DNA from: an uncultured Faecalibacterium sp. | GTDB taxonomy: Bacteria; Bacillota; Clostridia; Oscillospirales; Ruminococcaceae | NCBI GenBank assembly: GCA_934503275.1 | Contig: CAKSVD010000005.1 | Span: 1 to 64,000, forward strand | Direction: 5' to 3' | DNA: 64,000 bases | Notes under the pieces: model-generated | Told to the model about the DNA's origin: nothing | Databases searched by the model: none | What the model saw: the letters and a program-made list of their open reading frames with translations, nothing else | Part shown: one piece after another, positions 15,586 through 24,386 of the stretch | Position numbering within the stretch: the stretch's first letter is position 1 | How the letters are laid out: each line of letters begins with the position of its first letter | Translations under genes and position numbers: made by a program

Positions 15586-16602
15586 TTATCCCCGCAGTTC
15601 TGTGCCGGGGTAGTAGTGCGCCAGAATGGCGCGGTAGTCTGCGCCCTGCTCTGCCAGTGCCTTTGCGCCCCACTGGCTCATGCCTACGCCGTGGCCGTAG
15701 CCCCTTGTGGTAAAGGAGAAGGTGCCGCTCTGGCAGACCACTGTAAAGCAGGTGCTGCGCAGCCCCAGCGCCTTGCGCAGGGCGGTGCCCTGCACCGTCT
15801 GCCCGCATACCGGCAGGCTGTCCACATAGCCGGAGGGGGTGAGCACCGGCGTGCCGAACCACTGCGCCTGCTGAGAGAGGTCGGCGGCGATGCCCAGCCG
15901 CTCGGACAGCAGCTGTTGTAATTGGGCGGCGGAAAGGTTCAGGGTGTATTCGTAGTTGTCGGCGGCGGTGTCGGCACTGCTGTCCACCGGTACAAGATAG
16001 GGCAGGGCAGTGCCCCACACCCTTTCGCTGGCCTCGGTGCGGCCATTGGACATGGCAAAGTAGCTTGTCCCGGCGGGGGCATCCCCGTAATACAGCACCT
16101 GCGTCTGTACCGCATCTACCAGCGCGGAAAGCCGGGCGTAGTTGGCCGCGTATGCGGTGCCCCAGTAGCTGTGCAGCACTGCGTCGGTCAGACAGCCCTG
16201 CCGCCGGGCGGGGTCTGCGGTGAACCATGCACCGTTTTCCCCGGTGCTGTTGTCCCGGCGGTAGAGGGCATAGCTGTGCGCCGCCACCGCCTGCGCCTTC
16301 AGTGCTTCGTCCGGCCAGCTGACCGGCATCTCGGCGGCAACTGCCCCGATGAGGTATTCCCGCAGCGGCAGTTCCAATGTCTGCCCGCTGCTCTGATCCG
16401 TAAAGCAGACGGTAGCGGTCGTGTCAGCAGGGGAGGGGGCTTCCTGTTCGCTGCTTTCTTCCGAGGCGGCAGAGGCTGCTTCTGCTGCGGACGGAGCAGC
16501 ACCCTGCGCAAGGGTCATGCAGGCAAGACGGTAGGCGGCGCACGGCAGGGCACAGCCCAGCACCAGCAGAACGGCGCACAGCAGCAAAAAGGAACGTTTC
16601 AT
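15586..16602 (-). CDS. SpoIID/LytB-domain protein
   Basis: A 338-residue exported protein. A signal peptide or membrane anchor covers residues 1-30 and is followed by a low-complexity Ala/Ser/Glu linker to about residue 60. The SpoIID domain then starts with LPLREYLIGAVAAEMPVSWP and LKAQAVAAHSYALYR and ends with RGYGHGVGMSQWGAKALA and HYYPGTEL, the two conserved blocks of the family. SpoIID cleaves peptidoglycan glycan strands lacking stem peptides during engulfment in sporulating species; LytB-type paralogues stimulate amidases. The SD before the ATG at 16602 is GGGAGG. No other sporulation gene lies nearby, so a role in vegetative wall turnover or a sporulation relic are both possible. Confidence 0.85.
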   Translation of the reverse strand: MKRSFLLLCAVLLVLGCALPCAAYRLACMTLAQGAAPSAAEAASAASEESSEQEAPSPADTTATVCFTDQSSGQTLELPLREYLIGAVAAEMPVSWPDEALKAQAVAAHSYALYRRDNSTGENGAWFTADPARRQGCLTDAVLHSYWGTAYAANYARLSALVDAVQTQVLYYGDAPAGTSYFAMSNGRTEASERVWGTALPYLVPVDSSADTAADNYEYTLNLSAAQLQQLLSERLGIAADLSQQAQWFGTPVLTPSGYVDSLPVCGQTVQGTALRKALGLRSTCFTVVCQSGTFSFTTRGYGHGVGMSQWGAKALAEQGADYRAILAHYYPGTELRG

Positions 16603-16729
16603 GAAAGACCTCCTCCCGGAACACAGGCTTTGAGCACATCATACGCCCAGCAGCGTGCAAACCGGCGGGAAATGCGCAGGGAAGCCCCGGTATTTTTGCG
16701 CTTTGCGGTGAGAAGTGCACACTTAGCGC

Positions 16730-16758
16730 TTGAATTTACTTCACAAAAGCGATATTAT
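16730..16758 (+). promoter_or_regulatory. Promoter of the citrate synthase gene
   Basis: TTGAAT (16730-16735) and TATTAT (16753-16758) are separated by 17 bp, about 75 bp upstream of the start codon. Confidence 0.65.
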
Positions 16759-16834
16759 AAAAGTATGTCCATCAGAGAGTAGGATGGACGGGATCGGAAA
16801 GTATAAGAAGTAAGAGACGGAAAGGAGCACTCCT

Positions 16835-18205
16835 ATGAACTTTGCACACGCAGAAGTGGCAACGCTGGACCCGACGACCATGCGTACCCTGTGCGAGGAG
16901 TACATCGCAAACAACTACATCGACCCGGAGACCAGCGAACGGCTGGGGGTCAAGCGCGGCCTGCGCAACCCGGATGGCACCGGTGTGCTGGCCGGCCTGA
17001 CCAACGTCTGTGACGTTGTGGGCTACAAAAAGGATCAGGAGGGTCATGTGATCCCCACCCCCGGCAAGCTGATCTACCGGGGTGTCAACATCAACGAGAT
17101 CGTGGACGAGGCTTACCGCAACGACCGCTTCGTGTTTGAGGAAGTGATCTGGCTGCTTTTGTTCGGCAGTCTGCCCACCCGGGAGCAGCTGGACGATTTC
17201 TGCGAGATCCTGGCAGAGTCCCGCGCCCTGCCGGACGGCTTTATGGACACCATGAACGCACCCTCGCCCAATATCATGAATAAGTTACAGCGCTGTGTGC
17301 TGGGTCTGTACTCCTACGACGACCGCGCCGAGGATCTGAGCCTTGAGAATATCCTGAACCAGAGCATCAACCTGATCGCCAGTATGCCCACCATGATGGT
17401 GAACGCTTACCAGATGAAGCGCCGCTACTACGATAAACAGAGTATGTTCTTCCATCTGCCCAAGCCCGGCCAGAGCACGGCAGAGCACATCCTCAGCACC
17501 TACCGTCCGGATCAGAAGTTCACACACGAGGAGGCAAAGCTGCTGGATATGTGCCTGCTGGTGCACGCAGACCACGGCGGCGGCAACTGCTCCACCTTTA
17601 CCACCCGCGTGCTGTCCTCCTCCGGTACGGACACCTACTCGGCCATCTCTGCGGCCATCGGTGCCCTGAAGGGTCCCAAGCACGGCGGCGCGAACCTGAT
17701 GGTCAACCGCCAGCTGCAGGATATCCTCAAGCACGTCGAGAACCCGGAGGATGACGATGAGGTGCGCGAGTATCTGCGCCGCATCCTGCGCAAGCAGGTG
17801 GGCGACGGCTCCGGCTTGATCTACGGCATGGGTCATGCGGTGTATACCATCAGCGACCCCCGTGAGGTCATCCTGAAGCAGCGTGCAAAGCATCTGGCCT
17901 ACGAAAAGGGCTTTGAGGAAGAGTACAATATGCTGTGCAGTATCGAGCGGCTGGCGCCCGGCATCTTTGCCGAGGAAAAGGGTAGTTCCAAGCCGGTGTG
18001 CGCCAACGTGGACCTGTTCAGCGGCCTGATCTACAATATGCTGGGCATCTCGGAGGATCTGTACACCCCGCTGTTCGCTATCGCCCGTGTGCCGGGCTGG
18101 TGCGCACACCGGGTAGAAGAGGTGATCTTTGCCAACCGTATCATCCGCCCGGCCTACAAGTATCTGGGTGTGCGCCAGAAATATAAGCCCATCGAGGAAC
18201 GTTAA
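16835..18205 (+). CDS. gltA: Citrate synthase
   Basis: The 456-residue enzyme condenses oxaloacetate and acetyl-CoA to citrate and coenzyme A. The family's catalytic histidines lie in the VHADHGGGNCS and YGMGHAVYTISDPR stretches, and the Asp-containing loop is in ANVDLFSGLIY. Its N-terminus is longer than in the E. coli enzyme, as in the clostridial/cyanobacterial subgroup. AAAGGAG precedes the ATG at 16835. No aconitase or isocitrate dehydrogenase is adjacent, so the flow of citrate cannot be read from the context; a glutamate-forming partial cycle is the usual role in anaerobes. The stop overlaps the start of the next gene. Confidence 0.95.
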   Translation: MNFAHAEVATLDPTTMRTLCEEYIANNYIDPETSERLGVKRGLRNPDGTGVLAGLTNVCDVVGYKKDQEGHVIPTPGKLIYRGVNINEIVDEAYRNDRFVFEEVIWLLLFGSLPTREQLDDFCEILAESRALPDGFMDTMNAPSPNIMNKLQRCVLGLYSYDDRAEDLSLENILNQSINLIASMPTMMVNAYQMKRRYYDKQSMFFHLPKPGQSTAEHILSTYRPDQKFTHEEAKLLDMCLLVHADHGGGNCSTFTTRVLSSSGTDTYSAISAAIGALKGPKHGGANLMVNRQLQDILKHVENPEDDDEVREYLRRILRKQVGDGSGLIYGMGHAVYTISDPREVILKQRAKHLAYEKGFEEEYNMLCSIERLAPGIFAEEKGSSKPVCANVDLFSGLIYNMLGISEDLYTPLFAIARVPGWCAHRVEEVIFANRIIRPAYKYLGVRQKYKPIEER

Positions 18206-18990
18206 TGGAATCGTTAGAGTTAGTTATTGTCCTGCTCTGCGTGTTGCTTGGCCTTGGCCGAGGCGCAGACCTTGTCTTTGCTACGGACGCCGCCACCGGT
18301 CTGTGCACTGCAGGCGCGGTGTGGTGGCGGTATCTCGCCATGGGCGCTGTGGTGCTGGCCGCAGTGCTGGCCGGACGCAGCCGTCCGCTGCCCCCGGAGC
18401 CGCTGCGCAGCCGCCGCCCGGCGGCTGGCGTGCTGGCCTTTGCTGGGGCAGTGTGTATGCTGGCTGCCGGTGCAGCACAGTTTGTGCTCGCCGCCGGTAC
18501 GGTAAGCACCCTTGTGCGCATCCTGCTGGAGGTAGCCTGTGCTGTGTGGCTGAGCAACCTCGGACGCAGCTGGCTGCGCGGAGACGGCTGGAAAACGCCC
18601 GCCGGCGGTCTGCCGGTGGCCATAGCGGGCAGTGCACTGTTTTATTGGAACGTGCTGATGCGCTTTATGGAGAACAGTTCCAGCTGGCACAGGGTACAGC
18701 CCACGGCAGCGGTCTGGCAGGAACTGGCGGCGCTGGTGCTTCTGGCGGCGCTGGCGCGTACGCTGTATCTGCCCCAGCCGGAAAACGGCCGTACCCTGCA
18801 CGCAGCGGCGCTTGCAGCTTTCTGCCTGTGCCTGTGCTGGGAACTGCCCCGGGTGCTTCTGCTGTTGGCAGCAGGTCTTGACGGCGGTATGGCGGCAGTG
18901 CTGCCGGAGGTGCTTTCCGGTCTTGCGCTGTGTTGCATCGGTGGCATGGGACTTGCCTGTACCGGAAAGGAAAAAGCTGGAAACAACTGA
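18205..18990 (+). CDS. Polytopic membrane protein of unknown function
   Basis: This 261-residue, Ala/Leu-rich protein has about eight hydrophobic segments (residues 5-22, 40-56, 72-90, 95-118, 132-150, 172-188, 200-218, 225-250). There is no recognisable transporter motif. Its ATG shares a base with the citrate synthase stop (TAA/ATG at 18205), so it is translationally coupled to it and relies on the same promoter. The function is unknown; coupling suggests a constant ratio to citrate synthase or simply a shared transcript. Confidence 0.6.
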   Translation: MESLELVIVLLCVLLGLGRGADLVFATDAATGLCTAGAVWWRYLAMGAVVLAAVLAGRSRPLPPEPLRSRRPAAGVLAFAGAVCMLAAGAAQFVLAAGTVSTLVRILLEVACAVWLSNLGRSWLRGDGWKTPAGGLPVAIAGSALFYWNVLMRFMENSSSWHRVQPTAAVWQELAALVLLAALARTLYLPQPENGRTLHAAALAAFCLCLCWELPRVLLLLAAGLDGGMAAVLPEVLSGLALCCIGGMGLACTGKEKAGNN

Positions 18991-19104
18991 CAAGAACGGC
19001 TTGATATCCTTGGTATAATTGAACAAAAGCTTTGTGGCAGGGTGCATAAAATCATACAAAAGCCAAAAAAGATGAAATTGTGTTGTTAATTTTTTAGCAG
19101 ACAC

Positions 19105-19133
19105 TTGAAAGTTTGCCGGTTTTGGTCTACAAT
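19105..19133 (+). promoter_or_regulatory. Promoter of gap
   Basis: TTGAAA (19105-19110) and TACAAT (19128-19133) are exactly 17 bp apart, 55 bp before the ATG. Confidence 0.75.
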
Positions 19134-19188
19134 AAAGATACCGTGATTTATCCGATTATGGGTAAAATAATTAGGAGGTACTATTACA

Positions 19189-20220
19189 ATGGCTGTTAGA
19201 GTTGCTATCAATGGTTTCGGTCGTATTGGCCGTCTGGCTTTCCGTCAGATGTTTGATGCTGAGGGTTACGAGGTTGTTGCAATCAACGACCTGACCAGCC
19301 CCAAGATGCTGGCTCACCTGCTGAAGTACGATACTGCTCAGGGCTCTTTCTGCGGCAAGATCGGCGAGGGCAAGCACACTGTCGAGTCCACCGAGGATTC
19401 CATCATCGTCGACGGCAAGGAGATCAAGATCTACGCTGTTAAGGACGCAAAGGATGCTCCTTGGGGCGAGCTGAACGTTGACGTCGTTCTGGAGTGCACC
19501 GGCTTCTACACCAGCAAGGAGAAGAGCATGGCTCACATCCAGGCTGGCGCAAAGAAGGTCGTTATCTCTGCTCCCGCAGGCAACGATCTGAAGACCATCG
19601 TCTACTCCGTCAACGAGAAGACCCTGACCGCTGAGGATCAGGTCATCTCCGCTGCTTCCTGCACCACCAACTGCCTGGCTCCCATGGCTAACACCCTGAA
19701 CAAGACCTACCCCATCGTTTCCGGCATCATGACCACTGTTCATGCTTACACCGGCGACCAGATGATCCTGGATGGTCCTCAGCGCAAGGGCGATCTGCGC
19801 CGTGCTCGTGCTGGCGCACAGAACATCGTTCCCAACACCACCGGTGCTGCTAAGGCTATCGGCCTGGTCATCCCCGAGCTGAACGGCAAGCTGATCGGTT
19901 CTGCTCAGCGTGTGCCCGTTCCCACCGGTTCTACCACCCTGCTGGTTGCCGTTGTCAAGGGCAAGGATGTCACCAAGGAAGCTATCAACGCTGCCATGAA
20001 GGCTGCTGCTTCTGAGTCCTTCGGCTACAACGAGGATCAGATCGTTTCCTCCGATGTCATCGGTATGCGTTACGGCTCTCTGTTCGACGCTACCCAGACC
20101 ATGGTCGCTAAGATCGACGACGACACCTATCAGGTTCAGGTCGTGTCTTGGTACGACAACGAGAACTCCTACACCTCTCAGATGGTCCGTACCATTAAGT
20201 ACTTCGCTGAGAACTGCTAA
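19189..20220 (+). CDS. gap: Glyceraldehyde-3-phosphate dehydrogenase
   Basis: The 343-residue glycolytic enzyme oxidises glyceraldehyde-3-phosphate with NAD to 1,3-bisphosphoglycerate. The NAD-binding N-terminus reads [16 protein letters not shown]. The catalytic Cys is residue 158 in [12 protein letters not shown], and the assisting His follows in [17 protein letters not shown] precedes the ATG. Codon use is strongly shifted to GCT, GTT and AAC/AAG compared with flanking genes, a mark of very high expression. It is monocistronic: its own promoter is at 19105 and its own terminator at 20331-20372. Confidence 0.97.
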   Translation: MAVRVAINGFGRIGRLAFRQMFDAEGYEVVAINDLTSPKMLAHLLKYDTAQGSFCGKIGEGKHTVESTEDSIIVDGKEIKIYAVKDAKDAPWGELNVDVVLECTGFYTSKEKSMAHIQAGAKKVVISAPAGNDLKTIVYSVNEKTLTAEDQVISAASCTTNCLAPMANTLNKTYPIVSGIMTTVHAYTGDQMILDGPQRKGDLRRARAGAQNIVPNTTGAAKAIGLVIPELNGKLIGSAQRVPVPTGSTTLLVAVVKGKDVTKEAINAAMKAAASESFGYNEDQIVSSDVIGMRYGSLFDATQTMVAKIDDDTYQVQVVSWYDNENSYTSQMVRTIKYFAENC

Positions 20221-20330
20221 TCGCTTTCTTGTGATCAAAAGTGCTTGAGGTGCTGTGCCGAATAACGGCTGATACCGGCTTTGCTGGTACGAATATGCTG
20301 TGATTGGCATAACAACAGGATAATGCGTTC

Positions 20331-20372
20331 AACACCCTTCCTTTTGCGGGTCTCCGTGAGAGGAAGGGTGTT
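20331..20372 (+). terminator. Terminator of gap
   Basis: AACACCCTTCCT (20331-20342) pairs with AGGAAGGGTGTT (20361-20372) and is followed by a run of T residues. Confidence 0.85.
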
Positions 20373-20547
20373 TTTTTCTGCTTGCAGGGAGAAAATTCAA
20401 AGAAAGGGTGATTTGCTCCAAGAATTGTGCTATACTGTGAGCATGGCGCCCGGAGCCGATATACCTTGCAAAGGAAAAAGGCAATGGGTGAAAGCATATA
20501 TTACATATATTAGAAGAAGCTCGCTTTTGGGAATGAGGTAATCAAGA

Positions 20548-21933
20548 ATGGGAAAGTATTTTGGAACCGATGGCTTCCGTGGTGAAGCTGGTATTGATCT
20601 GACTGCCGACCATGCTTATAAGGTAGGTCGTTTCTTGGGCTGGTATTATAACGCTCTGCGGGAGCGCAACGGCAACAACGAGCCTGCCCGTATCGTCATT
20701 GGCAAGGACACCCGTCGCAGCTCTTATATGTTTGAGTACAGTCTGGTGGCTGGTCTGACTGCTTCTGGCGCAGACGCCTACCTGCTCCATGTTACCACCA
20801 CTCCTTCTGTGGCTTACATCGCTCGTGTGGATGACTTTGATTGCGGTATCATGATCTCTGCCAGCCATAATCCCTACTACGACAACGGCATCAAGCTGAT
20901 CGATTGCTACGGTGAGAAGATGCCGGAGGAGACTCTGCTGCTGGTAGAGGACTATATCGATGGCAAGCTCCATATCTTTGATAAGGACTGGCCGGAACTG
21001 CCCTTCGCACACCGTGAGCACATCGGCTGCACGGTGGACTATGTGGCAGGCCGTAACCGTTATATGGGCTACCTGATCTCTCTGGGCATCTATTCCTTCA
21101 AGGGCGTGAAGGTCGGCCTGGACTGTGCCAACGGTGCAAGCTGGAATATCGCTAAGTCTGTTTTTGACGCTCTGGGCGCAGATACCTATGTCATCAACAA
21201 CAAGCCCAACGGTCTGAACATCAACAACAACGCTGGCTCTACTCATATCGAGGGCCTGCAGAAGTTTGTGGTGGAGAACGGTCTGGATGTCGGTTTTGCT
21301 TTTGATGGTGATGCCGACCGCTGCCTGTGCGTGGACGAGAAGGGCAATGTCGTCACCGGTGACCACATTTTGTACATCTACGGCTGCTACATGAAGGAGC
21401 ACGGCGAACTGATGAACAACACCGTGGTCACCACGGTCATGTCCAACTTTGGCCTGTACAAGGCCTTTGACGAGCAGGGCATTGGTTACGCTAAGACCGC
21501 AGTGGGCGACAAGTATGTCTATGAGTACATGGCTAAGAACGGCTGCCGTATTGGTGGTGAACAGAGCGGCCATATCATCTTCTCCAAGTACGCCAGCACC
21601 GGTGATGGTATCCTGACCAGTCTCAAGATGATGGAAGTTATGCTGGCAAAGAAGATGCCTATGAGTAAGCTGGCTGAGCCGCTGAAGATCTACCCGCAGG
21701 TTCTGGAGAACGTTCGTGTCACTGATAAGAAAGCTGCACAGAACGACCCGGCGGTGCAGGATGCAGTCAAGGCTGTAGCTGAGGCGCTGGGCGATACCGG
21801 TCGTATTCTGGTGCGTGAGTCTGGTACGGAGCCTCTGGTGCGCGTAATGGTGGAAGCTCCTGACCATGATACCTGTCAGAAGTACGTCTCTCAGGTCGTG
21901 GAAGTCATCAAGAACAAGGGCTACGCCGTTTGA
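20548..21933 (+). CDS. glmM: Phosphoglucosamine mutase
   Basis: This 461-residue enzyme converts glucosamine-6-phosphate to glucosamine-1-phosphate for UDP-GlcNAc and peptidoglycan synthesis. It starts with MGKYFGTDGFRGEAG, the canonical GlmM N-terminus. The phosphoserine loop is SASHNP (residues 104-109, Ser106 catalytic), the metal loop is DGDADRCL, the sugar-binding loop is GGEQSGHI, and the phosphate loop is RESGTEPLVRVM. All four are intact. A -10 element (TATACT, 20431-20436) lies upstream. Like gap, it uses high-expression codons in its first two thirds. Confidence 0.95.
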   Translation: MGKYFGTDGFRGEAGIDLTADHAYKVGRFLGWYYNALRERNGNNEPARIVIGKDTRRSSYMFEYSLVAGLTASGADAYLLHVTTTPSVAYIARVDDFDCGIMISASHNPYYDNGIKLIDCYGEKMPEETLLLVEDYIDGKLHIFDKDWPELPFAHREHIGCTVDYVAGRNRYMGYLISLGIYSFKGVKVGLDCANGASWNIAKSVFDALGADTYVINNKPNGLNINNNAGSTHIEGLQKFVVENGLDVGFAFDGDADRCLCVDEKGNVVTGDHILYIYGCYMKEHGELMNNTVVTTVMSNFGLYKAFDEQGIGYAKTAVGDKYVYEYMAKNGCRIGGEQSGHIIFSKYASTGDGILTSLKMMEVMLAKKMPMSKLAEPLKIYPQVLENVRVTDKKAAQNDPAVQDAVKAVAEALGDTGRILVRESGTEPLVRVMVEAPDHDTCQKYVSQVVEVIKNKGYAV

Positions 21934-22016
21934 GGTTGAGCGCTGCGGCAGATGTTGCCCGCGCACCAAAATGCGGGCGGAAAATACGCTAGGCGGCACG
22001 ATCCTACATCTTTTAG

Positions 22017-22045
22017 TTGACAAACCCGCATTTTTTGCGTATGAT
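22017..22045 (+). promoter_or_regulatory. Promoter of the metG T-box operon
   Basis: TTGACA (22017-22022) and TATGAT (22040-22045) are spaced 17 bp. The transcript would begin near 22052 and read straight into the T-box leader. Confidence 0.75.
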
Positions 22046-22084
22046 AGAAGCAACACTGAAAATTGTGCCAAATTGGCTGTGAAG

Positions 22085-22342
22085 AGAAGAGTACGCACCG
22101 TCTGCGCCTGACAGAAAGCCCGAAGGATGGAACCGGGCAGGCCGCGCGGCGCCGAAGATGGTCTTGGAGCCGCGCAGGTGAATAATGAGCCTGCGACGGG
22201 GTGCGCCCGTTACCGCGCAAAGGCCGGTTTTTGCCGGCTAAAGGCTGCGTCCGCAAGGGCGCGGCGAAGCAAGGTGGTACCACGAAGGTTCAGCGCTCTC
22301 GTCCTTGTCCGGTTATACCCGGCAGGGCGGGAGCGTTTTTTT
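22085..22342 (+). promoter_or_regulatory. T-box riboswitch, methionine-type
   Basis: The leader contains the T-box core AAGGTGGTACCACGAAGG (22271-22288), which forms the antiterminator. A competing terminator pairs 22294-22304 with 22325-22335 and is followed by seven T residues. The extended GC-rich stem I lies upstream, and an ATG at 22185-22187 within GTGAATAATGAGCC is the likely specifier codon, matching the downstream methionyl-tRNA synthetase. Uncharged tRNA(Met) binding would stabilise the antiterminator and allow transcription of metG and the two genes behind it. The specifier assignment is inferred from position only. Confidence 0.85.
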
Positions 22343-22376
22343 CTTGCAGAACCAAAAGAAAGGAAGATAGACCCCC

Positions 22377-24374
22377 ATGAGCGAACACAAGACATTTTAT
22401 ATCACCACCCCCATCTATTATCCCAGCGATAAGCTGCACATCGGCCACAGCTACACCACCGTGGCCTGCGATGCGCTGGCTCGCTTCAAGCGGATGCAGG
22501 GCTACGACGTTATGTTCCTGACCGGCACCGATGAGCACGGCCAGAAGATCCAGGATAAGGCCGCCGATGCCGGCGTCACCCCCAAGGAGTATGTGGACAA
22601 GATCGTGGCTACCGTCAAGGATCTGTGGAAGCTGCTGGATGTCAGCTACGACCGCTTTATCCGCACCACCGATGATTACCACATGGAAAGCTGCCAGAAG
22701 ATCTTCACCAAGCTGTACGAGCAGGGCGATATCTACAAGGGCGAGTACATCGGCCACTACTGCAAGCCCTGCGAGAGCTTCTGGACCGACAGCCAGCTGG
22801 TGGACGGCAAGTGCCCGGACTGCGGCCGCGAGGTCTACGATGCCCACGAGGAGGCCTACTTCTTCAAGACCAGCAAGTACGCTGACCGCCTGCTGAAACT
22901 CTATGAGGAGAACCCCCAGTTCATCCAGCCCGAGAGCCGCAAGAACGAGATGATCGCCTTCATCAAGCAGGGTCTGCAGGATACCTGCGTGTCCCGTACC
23001 TCGGTCAAGTGGGGCATTCCTGTGCCCTTTGACCCCAAGCACACCATGTATGTGTGGGTGGACGCCCTGAGCAACTATATCTCTGCACTGGGCTACGGCA
23101 ACGACACCTACCACGACTACGATAAGTTCTGGCCGGCCGATCTGCACATGGTGGGCAAGGAGATCCTGCGCTTCCACACCATCCTGTGGCCTGCCATGCT
23201 GATGGCACTGGATCTGCCGCTGCCTAAGCGGGTGTTCGGCCACGGCTGGCTGCTGATGAACGGCGGCAAGATGTCCAAGTCTGTGGGCAACGTGGTTGAC
23301 CCCGTCATCCTGTGCGATCGCTACGGCGTGGACGCCATCCGCTACTTCCTGCTGCGCGAGATCCCCTTCGGCAACGACGGTATGTTCACCAACGAGGCAC
23401 TGATCAACCGCATCAACAGCGATCTGGCCAACGACCTGGGCAACCTGCTCAGCCGCACCGTGGCCATGTGCGAAAAGTACTTCGGCGGCACCGTGCATAA
23501 CGTGGCCGGTACCGAGGCCATCGACACCGAACTGGAGACCATGGTCAGCGAACTGACCGCTAAGGTCACCGCCGACATGGATGACCTGACCATCCCGCAG
23601 GCACTGATGGAGATCTTTGCGGTGATCCAGCGCGCCAACAAGTATATCGACGAGACCGCACCTTGGGCACTGGCCAAGGACGAGGCCAACAAGCAGCGTC
23701 TGGAAAGCGTGTTGTACCACCTGTGCGAGGCACTGCGCGTGTGCGGCATCCTGCTGAACGCCTATCTGCCCACCACCGCCCCCAAGATGATGGAGCAGCT
23801 GGGTCTGGACGCTTCCGCACTGGATCTGAGCAAGGCCACCTACGGCGCACAGCAGACCTATACCGTGCACAAAGGCGAGGCACTGTTCCCCCGCATTGAC
23901 GTGGCCAAGGAGATCGCCCACCTGAAGGAAGAGGACGAGAAACGCAAGGCCGCTGCCGCTGCTGCCAACAAGGCTAAGGAGGAAGCCGAGAAGAAGGCTG
24001 CCGCCCCCGCTGAGGAGAGCACTGTGGACTTTACCCACGAGGAAGAAATCGACTTTGACACCTTCTGCAAGGTGGAACTGCGCGTGGCCGAGGTACGCGC
24101 CTGTGAGAACCTGAAGGAGAGCAAGAAGCTGCTGCACCTCACCGTTTTTGACGGCGAGCGGGAGCGCTGCATCCTGTCCGGCATTGCCAAGTGGTTTAAG
24201 CCCGAGGACCTCATCGGCAAAAAGCTGGGCATCGTGTGCAATCTGGCACCCCGTCCCATGCTCAAGGGCAAGTACGTCAGCGAGGGCATGATCTTTGCTG
24301 CCGACACCGCCGACGGCGGCTGCTCCATTGCTTTCTACGGCGACGATACCCCCGTGGGCAGCCGTATCCACTAA
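22377..24374 (+). CDS. metG: Methionyl-tRNA synthetase with C-terminal tRNA-binding domain
   Basis: The 665-residue class I synthetase charges tRNA(Met). The HIGH motif is HIGH at residues 21-24, a zinc knuckle (CKPCESF, CPDCG) lies in the connective region, and KMSKS occupies residues 298-302. After a Lys/Ala-rich linker at about 520-545, a C-terminal EMAP/Trbp111-like domain (DTFCKVELRVAEVRACEN) gives extra tRNA binding and dimerisation, as in Bacillus. Expression is controlled by the T-box upstream. It leads an operon with an EamA transporter (12 bp downstream) and tatD. Confidence 0.97.
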   Translation: MSEHKTFYITTPIYYPSDKLHIGHSYTTVACDALARFKRMQGYDVMFLTGTDEHGQKIQDKAADAGVTPKEYVDKIVATVKDLWKLLDVSYDRFIRTTDDYHMESCQKIFTKLYEQGDIYKGEYIGHYCKPCESFWTDSQLVDGKCPDCGREVYDAHEEAYFFKTSKYADRLLKLYEENPQFIQPESRKNEMIAFIKQGLQDTCVSRTSVKWGIPVPFDPKHTMYVWVDALSNYISALGYGNDTYHDYDKFWPADLHMVGKEILRFHTILWPAMLMALDLPLPKRVFGHGWLLMNGGKMSKSVGNVVDPVILCDRYGVDAIRYFLLREIPFGNDGMFTNEALINRINSDLANDLGNLLSRTVAMCEKYFGGTVHNVAGTEAIDTELETMVSELTAKVTADMDDLTIPQALMEIFAVIQRANKYIDETAPWALAKDEANKQRLESVLYHLCEALRVCGILLNAYLPTTAPKMMEQLGLDASALDLSKATYGAQQTYTVHKGEALFPRIDVAKEIAHLKEEDEKRKAAAAAANKAKEEAEKKAAAPAEESTVDFTHEEEIDFDTFCKVELRVAEVRACENLKESKKLLHLTVFDGERERCILSGIAKWFKPEDLIGKKLGIVCNLAPRPMLKGKYVSEGMIFAADTADGGCSIAFYGDDTPVGSRIH

Positions 24375-24386
24375 GTGAGGAGCATC

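Noticed and set aside
19171-22098. Long open frames antisense to gap and glmM
   Set aside because: The strong codon bias of gap and glmM (few TTA, CTA and TCA codons) removes stops from the opposite strand. No start site or domain supports them.
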